NCBI GenBank assembly: GCA_020205615.1
Contig: CM035168.1
Span: forward strand, 126,676,795-126,740,794
Source of the DNA: Panax quinquefolius
Lineage: Eukaryota; Streptophyta; Magnoliopsida; Apiales; Araliaceae
Direction: 5' to 3'
DNA: 64,000 bases
Shown here: piece by piece, positions 1-11,717 of the stretch
Position numbering within the stretch: position 1 is the first letter of the stretch
Layout: the number at the start of each line of letters is the position of its first letter
Position numbers and translations under genes: made by a program
The notes under the pieces: generated by a model
Told to the model about the DNA's origin: nothing
Seen by the model: only the letters and a program-made list of their open reading frames with translations
Database searches by the model: none

Positions 1-480
1 CATCTTTTCTGTTAAAGAAATTAAACATCTTCCCACTATACAACATTCCCTTCCACACCAAAACAAAAACCAAAACCCCTTTTTGTATCAACGATTTAGA
101 AGAAGAAGAATAAGAAGAAGGAATCAATCACAGTAATTAACAACAATGATTGGTGCATTGTTTCGGATTGGACTAATGTATAATCGTGACCCAACGAGAA
201 CCGAGTCGGACACAGGAAAAGGGTGTAAAGATTTAAGAGAGAGAAAGTGAGAGGGACGGGTAGGGCTGTAAGAGAACGGTGATTGCGGAAATAGAAGAAT
301 TGTCGGAGGAGGAAAAAAAGAAAATCACGCGTACGCACAAAAACACACCGACAGAGAGTAAAGTTTGATTGATTTGAGGAGTGAAACTCACGGAAGTAGC
401 AGCATACAGCAGAGCAGCAGTACGAGGACTACTAGGACTAGACTAGCATAGAAGTTGAAGTTATACTGATGAGATTTGAC
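1..480 (-). other. Possible 5' leader of a gene lying left of the window
   Basis: Read on the minus strand this stretch is CT-rich, with TTC/CTT and TGCTGC runs, which resembles a plant 5' untranslated leader entering the window from a gene further left. A short minus-strand reading frame (96-338) is mostly hydrophobic, low in complexity and shows no family signature, so I do not call it a protein. No splice structure can be proven from the fragment. Confidence 0.25.
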
Positions 481-564
481 TTCAACCTCCAACTTCACTT
501 TAATGCGCAGCGCATGATATATATGTGCTCTTTGCTGAATTAAATTATTTACTGTATTTCATTA

Positions 565-784
565 CTTGTTTTTTTGCAATAATTATATTTATTTTAAATA
601 TTTTATTTATTTTTAAATTTAAATTTAGAATTAGTCTTAAAATTATAAAATGACGTAATAATCTTAACATTATAATTAAAATTATAAAATGGCGTAATAA
701 TCTTAACATTATAATTATAATATCAAAATTATAATCCTAAGATTAATAATTCGGAATTATAATTCTTGTAAATAAACATAACCT
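565..784. mobile_element. MITE, family M copy 1 (degenerate)
   Basis: The left end (cttgtttttttgcaataatt) and right end (cttgtaaataaacataacct) are inverted relatives of the ends of the MITEs at 865 and 25039. The interior is AT-rich, with two near-identical direct repeats around 640 and 690 (taaaatgRcgtaataatctt), and has no coding capacity. No clean target duplication was found. Confidence 0.5.
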
Positions 785-864
785 ATAATATTACTTCATT
801 ACTTTAATTACAAATCTATCTCTAATAGTTACAAGTCTAAATTTAAAATAAACAAGATAACTTA

Positions 865-979
865 GATTATGTTTGTTTGCAATAATTATATTTGAGATAA
901 TACTATTAATCTCAAGTATCGTGTTTGTTTTAAATTTAGGCGTGAGACTATTAATCTCAAAATTATAAAATAATTTAAT
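865..979. mobile_element. MITE, family M copy 2, left part (split by retrotransposon A)
   Basis: Begins gattatgtttgtttgcaata, an inverted match to the right end at 24262 (..caaacaaacataacc). The element is cut at 979 by retrotransposon A and resumes at 24172. Both halves carry the motif attaatagt/ctattaat, as expected if they were once continuous. The MITE is therefore the oldest layer of the nest. Confidence 0.65.
975..979. repeat. Target-site duplication of element A, left
   Basis: ttaat immediately before the 5' LTR; the same five bases follow the 3' LTR at 24172-24176. Confidence 0.85.
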
Positions 980-2318
980 TGTAAGACCCCAACTTTTATG
1001 AATAAAGATGATTTTTCTATAATTATCATTTTTGAATATTATGGAATGAATTTGTTATAATGTTATAGTTGTGGGTAGTATTTATAAATTACGCAAAGTA
1101 TCTAAAAGTTGTTATATTATATTCGATTGGTGGGAGAATATTCGTTTTAGCGAGGAATATTCGCATAATGGTACAATAATCATTGGTGGACCCAATAATG
1201 TAATTATCATCGGATCGAGAAAGCGACAAAAATATATTTATGAAAATAACGGCGGAAGTTTTACCGAATTATCTTTGTTGAACTACTCGGTAGTAAAAAA
1301 TGCGATGTCTGGCGTGGTTGCATAGTAATAATTACCGGTATTGATTATTGATCTTTACGTGAGAAGTCACTTAGTTATACTCAATTATTGCTATAAGTAA
1401 TTCTTGCGATCATATCTCTCATATTATTGATTCGATTATTGTCACAAAGATCATCTGCATAATATGTTATTTTATTGAGATTTAAAGTTATTCATATTAT
1501 TAAATTACAATATTTACAATGTCAGAAGTTACATCGAGGAGAGGTTTGGACACCTAATAATGCTGCGGCCAATAGGAAGAAATCTTTATTGGAAAGCCCC
1601 CTCTTTCTTGGGAACGACCTGGTTGATAAATATTGTGAGTTATAATATTAATGATGAATGTTATTAAAATTGAAGTTGTGCTCGGAGTTGAATTTGGAGA
1701 CGCGGACGTGATATTTGAGTCCGGAACGATGAAATTAGTAAAAATAGACTATAAACACACAAAAAAATTGGATTTTACTATTTGGTCAAAAGTCAACAAT
1801 TGACTTTTTCGGGATAAGTCAAACTTCGAAATTTCAAAATTTATATTTTTGATAAAAATAGTTTCATTGTGTTGGAATTATTTGTGTTAGTGAAAATCGA
1901 CATTTATTTCGATAAAATTGATGTCTGGAGGTTATATCAATGAATTAGTATTTAACAGGATAAATGAAAGCAATTGATTACTATTATTTCACATGATTAT
2001 AACTATTTGTTCACATGTGTGTACTATTGATTCACATTCTTGTTACTATTAGGGGAGTTGGTGCAAGATTGATGATACTTGCGTACTAAGTTAAAAATGG
2101 AGGTATAGATGGAGTATTATAATTGTAATTAATTTTTTCACATGTTTAGAACTATTGAGTCACATGATTTACTATTGATTCACATGATTTACTATTAGGG
2201 AGGTGGTGCGAGTTTGATAATACTTGGATGGTGAATTAAAAATGAAAGAAAAGTTGGAGGTATTGTCTTTGTAATATTACGAGCCCAAAAGCGTGCGATT
2301 ATCGAAATTATGTTATCC

Positions 2319-2326
2319 TATAAATA
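2319..2326 (+). promoter_or_regulatory. TATA box of element A 5' LTR
   Basis: tataaata, followed at 30-40 bp by a CT-rich stretch suited to transcription start. The same motif and context recur in the other LTRs at 5861, 12771 and 15367. In the 3' LTR of A it has decayed to tataaatc (22457). Confidence 0.6.
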
Positions 2327-2529
2327 GAAAGCTCATTCTTCCTTCATTTCTCACCAATTCACTAAAGCTTTAGAGCCATTATTATAGAGAGAAATCTATA
2401 GAGAGAAGAAGAAGAGAAGTCTGCTACCTCTCTACTCCAAAGATCCAAATTTTTTATTACAAGATAAGGGATATTATTTGTTGTACACTGTAAAGGGTAT
2501 TATTTCTTTCTTATTCATGAAGAGAACAC

Positions 2530-3010
2530 ATTATTCCATCCTTTATTATACATTGGAATAACTCATATCAAAGTACCACATATATGGTGAAATTCTTACA
2601 TTATTCCATTCTTTATTATTATGTTGGAATAACTTTTGTTTATCCAAATCAGTATACATGGTGAAATTCTTTTATTATTCGCATTTATTAATCTGGCTGA
2701 ATATCCTGTCTGTGCAGGTGTTTTCTGGGGGACTGGTTCCATTATTTATTATTAAGTATTTATTATACAGCCGGAACATCTTGTATGTGCATTTTACGTC
2801 GGACTAGAATTCGTCTTTTTATTATTACGTTAGAAATATCATGTCTCATGCGTTTTCTACGGAAATGGTTCCGTCTTTATTATTACGTTAAAATATCCCG
2901 CTACGTTTCGCTTTTACGGGACCTGGTTAAAATCTTTATTATTACATTGGAATAACTCGCTCAATGGCTTCACCGCATGCTTGGTGATTTCTTTTGTTAT
3001 TCCATTCCTT
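2530..3010 (+). repeat. Leader inverted-repeat array, element A 5' LTR
   Basis: About eight units of roughly 60-75 bp containing ctttattattacgttggaat variants. Some units hold a perfect 8-bp inverted pair: ttattcca at 2531-2538 with tggaataa at 2554-2561, and 2601-2608 with 2624-2631. The array starts about 210 bp after the TATA box, so it should be transcribed. Confidence 0.7.
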
Positions 3011-4032
3011 ATTATACTCGGTTGGTTAAAGTTTTGACTTTATACTCCATGAAATTAGTAGAATATCCTCGATATTCAAGCGCTTCATCCAAAGATCTTT
3101 CATGAAAATATTCTTCCGAGCATTCTTGAATTTTACTCTACAAAGAAGTTTCATGTTGACAATTTGGGACGTTATTAGTTCTAGATAAATTAATTTGTGA
3201 ACTTTTTTATTGAATTCTTATATCATTGTCATCATCCTCATGTTTATATATTTTTTTGAAAGTCATCTACGTGGCACAGTAGTGCATAGATGGATTTGGT
3301 ATGATTATGACTGAGGATTATTCGGTATAATTATGAGTAGTAATGTTATAAATGATGTGATAAAAGTCCTCGTTGGTCCGTAGTGGTATGATGGACGGTT
3401 GTTGGCATGATCATGACTATTGATGAATACACGAATGTCCTTGGCCAGTAGTGCATGGATAATTGTGGTCGTGATCTTAAAGAATATCCTCGGTAGTAGT
3501 GCGAGGGTGATTCGATAATGTGGATTATTTATTGTCGAGTCCCAACGATAAAAGTGATGAAAAATCTTTTAAATCATAAAAGATAGTAGATTTTATTCTC
3601 TACTTGACTCTTTTAATGGATTGTTTGTTCAATTTTGTAGTTAAACTTGATGTCTATTGTATTTTATCGGTTTAACATTGTTGAAGACTAATGATAATTT
3701 ATTCTCGCATTATTTTAGTCATAATATTTCTTCTTTGGGCTAGATTGAGCTCACCCTTTTGCTTTCATTGTTTCTCTTGTGAAATGAGAGAACGTAATGA
3801 GACTAGTCGGGAGAACAGAGTGACTGGTCAGAGGATAGCATTAGTAGTCCCTCACTATTACATTAAATAGTGTGACAATAAATATAATGAGGACTTATTT
3901 CGAGAGTGGATATTGTCTGAAGACAATATTTGTATTAAAACTCTGACTCTTTTGTTGTATATTAAAGATTGTATTTGTATTATGTACCATGTATTTGGCG
4001 ACTCAGGATAGGTGATGTATACCTATTACAGT

Positions 4033-4044
4033 TGGTATCAAAGC
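4033..4044 (+). promoter_or_regulatory. Primer-binding site of element A
   Basis: tggtatcaaagc lies 2 bp after the LTR end. It matches the usual initiator-methionine tRNA primer site of plant chromoviruses (tggtatcagagc) with one change. Confidence 0.75.
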
Positions 4045-4135
4045 TTAGGGATATGATCCTGGCAGCTAAGATGTGAGATAAAAACTAGAGGGAGAGGCGG
4101 GAATTCCTTCGCTAGTATGACCTACCTAAGTTTAT

Positions 4136-4380
4136 TTGGTATTTAATTGGTCGATCACGAGTATAGGGATAATATGTGATATGTTAATTAACCCTTGTTT
4201 TGTGGCGGTATTTGAAAATGGCATCCAGAATGTTGAGAACATCAATGGAGCACAGGAGACCGTTGAGTCTCCACAGATCAATAACCAGGACAATGTGCAT
4301 CAAGAAGGCGACAATCCTCATGCAAATAACAACACTAACCAAATGATAAACGACGAAATGTTCCGAGGCTTCATGCAATT
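4136..4380 (+). pseudogene. Element A gag, N-terminal part
   Basis: An open frame of polar residues rich in Asn, Gln and Glu (for example 'NNQDNVHQEGDNPHANNN'), typical of the variable N-terminus of plant chromovirus Gag. It is cut at 4380 by solo LTR C and resumes at 16642. Homology across the break is supported by element B, whose uninterrupted gag reads through the same point near 7900. The true start codon is uncertain, and an ATG at 4218 lies in a different frame. Confidence 0.6.
4376..4380. repeat. Target-site duplication of solo LTR C, left
   Basis: caatt before TGTAAGACCCC at 4381, repeated at 16637-16641 after the LTR end GCGCCACA. Confidence 0.85.
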
Positions 4381-5499
4381 TGTAAGACCCCAACTTATTA
4401 TTAATGAAATTTAATTTTCTCTATTTATTATTTTGAAATAGTAAGGGTTGATTTGATTAATGTGGATAGTTAGGGGTAAAATACGCAAATATTTCAAAAT
4501 AAGCAAGTGGTTATAAAATATTCATTGTTGTCGGGGAATATTCGTTTGGTCGTGGAATATTAAATCTTGTCGGGGAATATTAAATGCGACCAGTAGCTTG
4601 ACCCATAATGTGGGCCCCATAACTGAAAGCGATTGGATGAAGAAAGCGACAAATATAAGTTGTTTAAAAATAATAACAGATAGTTATCATCATATTATCT
4701 TGTTAAAATACTAAGGTGGTTAAAAACACGAAGACACCAGCGGTATTACCAATTATTGATTCTTACGTAAGAAGGCACTACTCAATAATGGTTACTGTAA
4801 TTACTTGTAAGACCCCAAATTTTTATAAATAAAGATGAATTTTCTATAAATATTATTTTTGAATATTATGAAATAAATTTGATATAATGTTATAGTTGTG
4901 GGTAATATTTATAAATTTTGCAAAGTAAGCAAGTTGTTATAAAATATTCGTTTGGTGGGGAATATTCTTTTTGTCGGAGAATATTTCAGACGACTACTCA
5001 ATCGATGGTGGACCCCACAACGAAAGTATTATCGTAGTTAGAAAATGACAAAATTATCTTTCTATAAAAATAACTACGAGAGGTGTTACCGTTAAAACCG
5101 TTGAACTACCCGGTAAAAAAGTATAATGAATACGCGTGGTTGCATAAGTAGTACACACCAGATTGATTATTGATGCTTACGTGAGAAGTCACTTACATTT
5201 ATGCTCAATTATCGCTACAAGAATTCACGCGATCATATCTCTTATATTATTGATTCAATTATTGTCACAAGATCATCATCGTATAATATGTTATAGTATT
5301 AAATTATTAATTGAGACGACAAATTATAAATGATTAATAATTGTTGAAAGATTAAATATGTGTTGATTAAAAATAAATGATTTGTGGTAATATTTATTCA
5401 ATCCTTGATGTATATAAAGAGTGCATTATGAGAGACGTTTGTGGTAAGTTTGATTATTTTATGGGGGCCCATATGTCATCATCTAAGAGTCTCTTCTTC

Positions 5500-5720
5500 A
5501 ATAGTATTTGCCTTTGTGAATAGTAATTACCTTCGTTAATAGTAATTACCTTCACAATAGTATTTACCTTCGTCAATAGTATTTACCTTCGTCAATAGTA
5601 TTTACCTTTTGTGAATAGTAATTACTTTTGTGAATAGTAATTACCTTTGTGAATAAGTAATTACCTTTGTGAATAGTAATTACTTCGCCAATAGTAATTA
5701 CCCCTTCGCAAATAGTAGTT
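5500..5720 (+). repeat. Minisatellite, 'gaatagtaattacctttgt' unit, B 5' LTR
   Basis: About 10-11 imperfect copies of a 19-20-bp unit, about 140 bp upstream of the TATA box at 5861. The equivalent array in the 3' LTR is at 12410-12610. Confidence 0.8.
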
Positions 5721-5860
5721 GTCCTTCAATATTACCAAGAGTTAATCGACTTCTTTCTGTTCCAAGGGTTAATTACCCCTTCGCAAATAGTAGTTTTCTC
5801 TTCAATATTACCAAGAATCATTTGACCCTTCGTTAAGACCAAGAGCACCCTCGCTTTTTC

Positions 5861-5868
5861 TATAAATA
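5861..5868 (+). promoter_or_regulatory. TATA box of element B 5' LTR
   Basis: tataaata in the context ctttttctataaatagaaag, identical to the copy at 12771-12778. Confidence 0.65.
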
Positions 5869-5982
5869 GAAAGCTCATTCCTTCATTATTTCTTACTTAA
5901 TTCATCAAACTCTAGAGAGAGAAACTATGAGAGAAAGAAGAAAAGTATTCGCTACTTCACTTTTCCAATATTCAGTTCTTCT

Positions 5983-5991
5983 AAGGTAAGG
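5983..5991 (+). promoter_or_regulatory. Splice-donor-like motif in the B leader
   Basis: aag|gtaagg, about 120 bp after the TATA box. It is also present at 12886 (B 3' LTR), 22595 (A 3' LTR) and, as gag|gtaagg, at 15538 (C). In the A 5' LTR the GT has become AT. Confidence 0.45.
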
Positions 5992-6049
5992 GATATTATT
6001 TGTTGTACCCGTAAGGGTGTTATTCTTTCTTATTCATGAAGAGAACTTC

Positions 6050-6545
6050 GTTATTCCATTCTTTATTATTCGTTGGAATAACACGTGATACCGCGGCATA
6101 CCCTATACTTGGTGAAATCTCTCCGTTATTCCATTCTTTATTATTCTCATTGAAATAACTCAGTATACGCAGATACCCTATACATAATCAGATACGTGGT
6201 TTACCCTATACTTGGTGACATTCTTCTATTATTATTACATTGGAACATCCTCGCCTATGTGTTTTACATCGAACTCCGGTTCCGCCTTTTATTATTATTA
6301 TCGTTGGAACATCGTATTCGTGTGTTTTACACCGGATTCCTGGTTAAAATCTTTATCATTCTCGTTGAAATATCCTATCTCGTGTGTTTTACACCGGATC
6401 CGGTTCCATCTTTATTATTCTCGTTGGAACATCCCGCTTCTTGTGAATTTCACCGACTCGTTCCGTTATTATTATTATTCATTTGAATAACTCGCCTCAT
6501 GCAAGCAACCGCATGCATGGTGATTTCTTTGTTATTCCATTCTTT
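6050..6545 (+). repeat. Leader inverted-repeat array, element B 5' LTR
   Basis: Tandem units of about 60-70 bp. The first has a perfect 9-bp stem (gttattcca 6050-6058 with tggaataac 6074-6082). The second (6125-6133 with 6150-6158) has one mismatch. Later units keep ctttattatt..gttggaacatc with less pairing. Confidence 0.72.
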
Positions 6546-7550
6546 ATTATACCCAAATTGGTTAAAACTTTGACTTCTATACTCCATGAAATTAGTAGAA
6601 TATTCTCGATATTTGCGTTTCATCCAAAGATCTTTTCATGGAAATATTCTTCCGATCATTCTTGAATTTTACTCTACAAAAAAAGAGATCATGTCGACAA
6701 TTTGACGTTATTAGTTCTCGAATAAATTAATTCGTGAACTTGTTTTAGTGAATTATTATGTCATTGTCATCATCCTCATGTTATATTATGTTATCTTTGG
6801 CTTTACGCATAGATGAACTTAGTATGATTATGACCGAGAGATCATTCGGTATAATCATGGCTTGATATAAATGATGTGACAAAAGTCCTCGATTGGCTCT
6901 GTAATGCGGTGATGGATAGTTTTTGGTATGATTATGACCGGGGTGATTCGGTATAGTCATGACCATTGATAATTTGATGAAAATCCTCGACCGTGGTAGT
7001 TGTGGATGATTAGATATTGTGGTTTATTCATTAAACCGAGTCTTAGTGATAAAAATTGATGAAAACCTTTTAAAACCTAAAAGATAGTAGACTTTATTTT
7101 CTACTTGACTCTTTTAATGGATCAGATATTTTCACCGCAGATTAAACCGGTTGTCTATTGTATTTTATCGGTTTAACATTGTTGAAGACTATTGATAATT
7201 TATTCGCATTATCTTAGTTATAATATTTCTTCGGGCAAGTTGAGCTCACCCTTTCTTTCACCGTTCTCTTCGTGAAATGAGAATATAGCCGGGACGAGTC
7301 GGGAACGGAGTAATGGTCCAGAGGATAGATTAGTAATCCTCACTATTACGTGAAATAGTGTGATAATAATTGTAATGAGGACTCCTTTTGAGTTTGTATA
7401 ATATCTAGTAGACAATATTTGTATTCAAACTCACGCTTTATGTCGTATATTATACCACGCAGTTATATTAGTAAGTTGTATTTAAATTCGTACCATGTAA
7501 GTGGCGACCCAAGATGGGTGACATATACCTAATTTGGGGGGAGTCACGGT

Positions 7551-7561
7551 TGGTATCGAGC
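7551..7561 (+). promoter_or_regulatory. Primer-binding site of element B
   Basis: tggtatcgagc, four bases after the LTR end; an initiator-Met-tRNA-like site with one or two changes. Confidence 0.7.
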
Positions 7562-7689
7562 TTAGGATATGATCCCCGGCTAAGATGTGAGACTAGAACT
7601 AGGAGGGAGAGATAGGGAATTCCTTCGCTAGTATGACCTACCTAAGTTTATTTGGTATTTGATTGGCCTCACGAGTATAGTGATAATAT

Positions 7690-8890
7690 GTTTCATGTCA
7701 ATTAACCCTTATTTTGTGGCGGTGTTTGAAAATGGCATCCGAGAATGTTGAGAATAAGAATGGAGCATGTGAGAGACTGTTGATTCTCCACGATCAATAA
7801 TCGTGACAATGTGCAACAGGATGGCGATAATCCTCCCGTAAAACAACAACATCGATCAATCGACGAACGACAGTACGCTTAAGAGGGTTTTTAAAATTCA
7901 TGCAACATCAAAGTAAAGCGATCGCCCAAAACGTAGGTGAAACACGAGAAAACTCTCAAGCGGTCACCGCTAAACAATTCAAGGAGCTGGACCACCACGA
8001 GTTTAAGGGAGAGCCAAAACCACTTGGCGGAAGCATGGATAAAGCAGATTACCAAGATATTTGATGTCTTGGGATGCTCCGAGGAGCAAAAGGTTCCCTT
8101 TTGCCATTTTTATGTTGCTGCGGAGAGGCAGATTCTTGGTGGGAATCGGTCCAGAAACTCGACTCAAACCCATCAGATCAAGATATCTTGGGAGAAGTTC
8201 CAGAGTCGTTTCAACGACAAATACTTTTCCGAAAGTATTCGCCACATGAAGGAGGTGGAGTTTATCAAGTTGGAACAAAACAATATGACCCGTGTCGCAA
8301 TATGAGGCAAAATTTGCATGAGTTATCACGATTTGTGTCCCACTTGGTGGATAATGAAGAGAGAATGGCGCGAATGTTTTTAAGAGGTTTGAAGCCGGAG
8401 ATACGTCAACATCTTATTTCTCATAAACTGTGTTTGTATTCAGATGTTGTAAATAGGGCTAAGTTAGTGGAGCGCGATAACGAGTCAATGCAACTAAAAG
8501 AAGCAAATGCGCAAAATTATAATACCAATGAGAGTAGTCATCAAGTTATGACAACAAGCGTGGAGGGAATCAACAAAGGCGAGATATGGTAACCACTTGG
8601 TGGTAATCGTGGTCAAAGCAATAAGAATGGATATTTCAAGAAAAGGAGATTCAACAATGATGGAAAGACGCCAAGACCAAAGACCGTTGTTAAGGAAGGA
8701 GAAAGACCACCTATCATATGCTTCAAATGCGGATGAGAACACATCATCCGAATCGCGCCACGCCATCCAAAAAGCATGTTATAATTGTGGAAGAGAAGGT
8801 CACTTAGCTCGATTTTGTCGTTTATCAAGACAAATTCAACTAGGATGGAGGCACCAAAGGTCGTCCCTGCATAAACCAAAGCTCAGTAGT
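7690..8890 (+). pseudogene. Element B gag, broken
   Basis: Segments of the Gag core appear in several frames: 'MKEVEFIKLEQNNMT' near 8246, 'DNEERMARMFLRGLKPEIRQ' near 8351, and the zinc knuckle 'CYNCGREGHLARFC' near 8777. A first, damaged knuckle precedes it near 8720. Chromovirus Gag packages the RNA through these CCHC motifs. At least two frame changes are needed to read it through, so no intact protein is made. The same blocks occur in element A at 16640-17690. Confidence 0.8.
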
Positions 8891-8944
8891 TTAAGAGAGC
8901 GCTTTTTTTTTTCTCGTGACGAGGAACCCGAATAAAATTATCAC

Positions 8945-9330
8945 GGGTAAGTTAATCATAAGCTCTTCTGAAGTCTATACCGTGTTAGATACCAGTTCTA
9001 CCCACTCTTTTATTTCACCTAGTTGTGTTCAACGCTTAAATTTGACTCAAGAAGTTAAACTTTGACTTATTGGTCAAACTTCGTTAGTAGGAGCCTTCTT
9101 TATCGCTACTATTTTTAAATCTTGTTTGATTCAAATAAACATTTTCACGCTATTCGTCGATCTTATCTTTTGAAAATATTTGCCTTTGATGTGATTTTAG
9201 GAATCAATTGGTTAACTACTCATCATGCTTTTCGTAAGGTTGTTAGCTTTTATATTCATAACCAACTTGTTGTGCGTAATTCAAGTAACCAAACTACTAA
9301 AGTCAATTATCATCATATCAAGCCATAAGT
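8945..9330 (+). pseudogene. Element B protease remnant
   Basis: The aspartic protease active-site region reads DTSSTHSF near 8987, where element A has DTGSTHSF, so the glycine of the catalytic Asp-Thr-Gly is changed. Downstream 'FDVILGINWLTTHHA' (about 9184-9228) is the conserved second half of the domain. Frames are shifted between the two parts. Confidence 0.75.
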
Positions 9331-9660
9331 AAAGAGCCCCGAACCTTTCGTTGTTGACTTCTTTGTGTGGAATGCAATCAAGCCGGATTTTCAGAGGCTT
9401 ACATCGTGAATGAAGATAGCAAGTTTATAGATATCATTGTGAGGTGCTATCTCAGTTAAAGGATGAAGTCACATTGGTATCAATGTGACGATTATCCAAG
9501 TCTTGGATGAGAGTCACAGATTTTGAATGATATTTCTATTATTAATAAATTTCTGGCGTATTCTTGAAGACTTCTTAGCCTACTTAGAGCGTGAAATCGA
9601 ATTTCAGATTGACCCCAAAGATAAAACCCATTTCTTAAACCTCAAATATTTCTTCAACTA
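9330..9660 (+). pseudogene. Element B pol scar: RT deleted, RNase H scrap
   Basis: Short pieces match element A around 18170-18270 ('LNDISI..', 'REIEFQID') and then jump directly to a piece matching 19365-19390 ('LKYFF', part of RNase H). The RT palm with its FIDD motif, most of RNase H and all of integrase are missing. This is the deletion that makes B non-autonomous. Confidence 0.65.
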
Positions 9661-10256
9661 AATGAACAGCTTTACGTGGTTTATGATGAAAGTCATAATA
9701 AAAGCATTGGACTAATGAAAATCATGGGTATACGTGGTATTAGTAAGTGTTATGATGAGTTATGTTGGTTAGTATGTGAAAACATGAAAGTTTCTTAAAA
9801 ATCACAAGGAGTTAAAACCCGATTTTGGTGAAAAACGTAATATAAAATTCAATTGACCAAATCTCCTATTATATTTTGAATTTTTGAGTGTGGTCAAGTC
9901 CTAGAGTTAGATCTATGAGTTACCTAACTAATCCAAGTGAAATCAATGAAAAGGTGTTGTAGATTTCGTGTGGATGATTTTAGCAAAGGAATCAAAACTT
10001 CAAAATGTCCAAAAAGTTGCTGCCACGTTTTTTGTAAGGGCTGTTTTGGCCACTTAATTAGTGAGAAAAATTCAGGCCTTTTGGGACATAAAAGTATTTG
10101 GTATAAAGAACATCGTGTCCAAAAATGAGCTCATTCCGACTTAAAATGAGCAAGTTATGACCATTTCAATATTTAGATTTTTTCGATTAAAAATGCTATA
10201 ACCGGAGTTCTATAACTCAATGACCATGAAATTTAAATCGAGGCTCACATTAACAT
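9661..10256 (+). other. Non-coding filler inside element B
   Basis: AT-rich sequence without a credible reading frame and without a match to the pol region of element A. It may belong to the LTR-like segment that follows, but I see no clear boundary. Confidence 0.4.
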
Positions 10257-11700
10257 GTGTAAGGTCCCGCCAAGATTTGGGAATTTTGGAGTTAAACTTG
10301 AGGTAGCAAATTTCGAAGGAATTAATTAAAAATTGATTTTTGAAAAATAGTAAATAAATTTTAAAAATTTGAAAAAATATATTTTCATTATGGGACTATA
10401 TTATGCTAAATCCCAGAAAAGAAATATTTTTGGAACTGATTTGGTATTTTCATGAAAATAGTTTAGTTACTTAACATATGAGTTAAATATGTTATGTGAA
10501 GTAACAAAGTTGAAAATAGGATTTTATGGCTAGAGAATCCTATATGTAGTATATGCATATTTTTTGATGAGGATTTGATAATTGGTGATGATATCTTATG
10601 AGTATGGCATTTTGAATGATTAAATGCATTATATGGTAAAGCGTAAACAATTGAGATAAATTGTTTATAAATTTAAGAAGTGATTAAAATATTGTTATAA
10701 TATTAATGATATTAGATTATGAGATTATTAAGTGATTGATAACATATGGATATTCTTGAATCTCGGATAAATTATATTATAAATGTTTAATATTTATCCT
10801 TTATCTCATTTGATTGATTCTTTATATCATTATCCTCATGTTTATATGGTGTTGAAAGTCATCGGCTTACGTGAATAGATGGACTTGGTATGATTATGAC
10901 TGTGGATTGTTCGGTATAATCATAACCGTAATTGAAAAAAACACGATTATCTTTAAGTAGTAGTGCATGGATAATTTGTGGTCGTGATACTAATGAATAC
11001 ACGATTATCATTGGTCAGTAGTGCATGGATAATTTGTGGTCGTGATACTAATGAATACACGATTATCTTCGCCGTAGTAGTGCATGGATAATTTGTGGTA
11101 GTGATACTAATGAATACACGATTATCTTTGGCCATAGTGCATGGATAATTTGTGGTCGTGATACTAATGAAATACACGATTATCTAATGGATAATTTGTG
11201 GTCGTGATACTTAATGAATACACGATTATCTTTGGTCAGTAGTGCATGGATAATTCGTGGTCGTGATACTAATGAATATCCTGGCCTATAGTGCGGTGGA
11301 TGATTCGATGATATGGATTAATTATCGAAATGAGTCTCAAAGAATGAAATATTAATTCATGGATGTGGTAAAAGTCATCTTCGTCAGTAGTGTATTGATA
11401 GACTTTGGTATGATTATGACCAAGGATTATTTAGATAATCATGACCAGATTGAAAAACACGAATATCCTTGGCCAAGAGTGCATGGATAATTCGTGGTTG
11501 TGATACTATTAAGTCGCGTCTCAAAGATTATTGGTTTTACAGGTTGTATATCTTTAGCTTTGTAGTAGCAAAAAGATGAATTGTTAATGAATATCTTCAT
11601 GGATTGCGAAGATGAATTTAATATTTTTAACGAAAAAGGTATTCAAGGTATCCTCACCTCTTTATCATATCAGTACGCAATTCTAATTTCGAAATTAAAT
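10257..11700 (+). repeat. LTR-like segment inside element B
   Basis: Begins TGTAAGGTCCCGCC, a variant of the family LTR start. From about 10820 it resembles the downstream LTR block of element A at 3230-3500 (atcctcatgtttatatggt, gatggacttggtatgattat). It includes the 57-bp tandem repeats. No matching end or target duplication was found, so it is a partial or rearranged LTR, not a complete insertion. Confidence 0.45.
10940..11275 (+). repeat. Tandem repeat, unit about 57 bp, six copies
   Basis: Units run 'aatacacgattatctttgg' .. 'gtagtgcatggataattt' .. 'gtggtcgtgatactaatg'. A single or double copy of the same unit lies in the LTRs of element A (about 3430-3480, 23550-23600). Differences between copies sit mainly at the ttggtcagtag segment. 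Confidence 0.8.
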
Positions 11701-11705
11701 TTCAT

Positions 11706-11717
11706 AAGAAGGGGAGG
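11706..11717 (+). promoter_or_regulatory. Polypurine tract of element B
   Basis: aagaaggggagg directly before the 3' LTR at 11720; the site of plus-strand DNA priming in LTR retrotransposons. Confidence 0.75.

Larger units (their letters stand above)
980..4030 (+). repeat. 5' LTR of element A
   Basis: Starts TGTAAGACCCC at 980 and aligns along its whole length with 21121-24171. The end is damaged: the copy at the right ends ttttgggggcgtctca, while this one runs from acctatt straight into aca before the primer site. It contains a TATA box (2319), a mutated splice-donor-like motif (about 2462), the leader inverted-repeat array (2530-3010) and the 'gtagtgcatagatgg' type repeats at 3270-3500. 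Confidence 0.88.
4806..7546 (+). repeat. 5' LTR of element B
   Basis: Starts TGTAAGACCCC and ends near gggggagtca just before the primer site. It aligns with 11720-14441; long identical runs are separated by small garbled patches. It contains the 19-20-bp minisatellite, a TATA box, an AAG|GTAAGG motif and the leader inverted-repeat array. Confidence 0.87.

Noticed and set aside
96..338. 80-codon minus-strand frame with a hydrophobic, Phe-rich product
   Set aside because: Low complexity, no family signature, and the DNA looks like a CT-rich untranslated leader.
5500..5720. Possible CRISPR-like array of regular short repeats
   Set aside because: The repeats are adjacent without unique spacers and lie in a plant LTR; it is a minisatellite.
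10953..11177. Repetitive minus-strand frame (ISITTTNYPCTT units)
   Set aside because: Produced by the 57-bp tandem repeat of element B, whose unit length keeps the frame open; not a protein gene.
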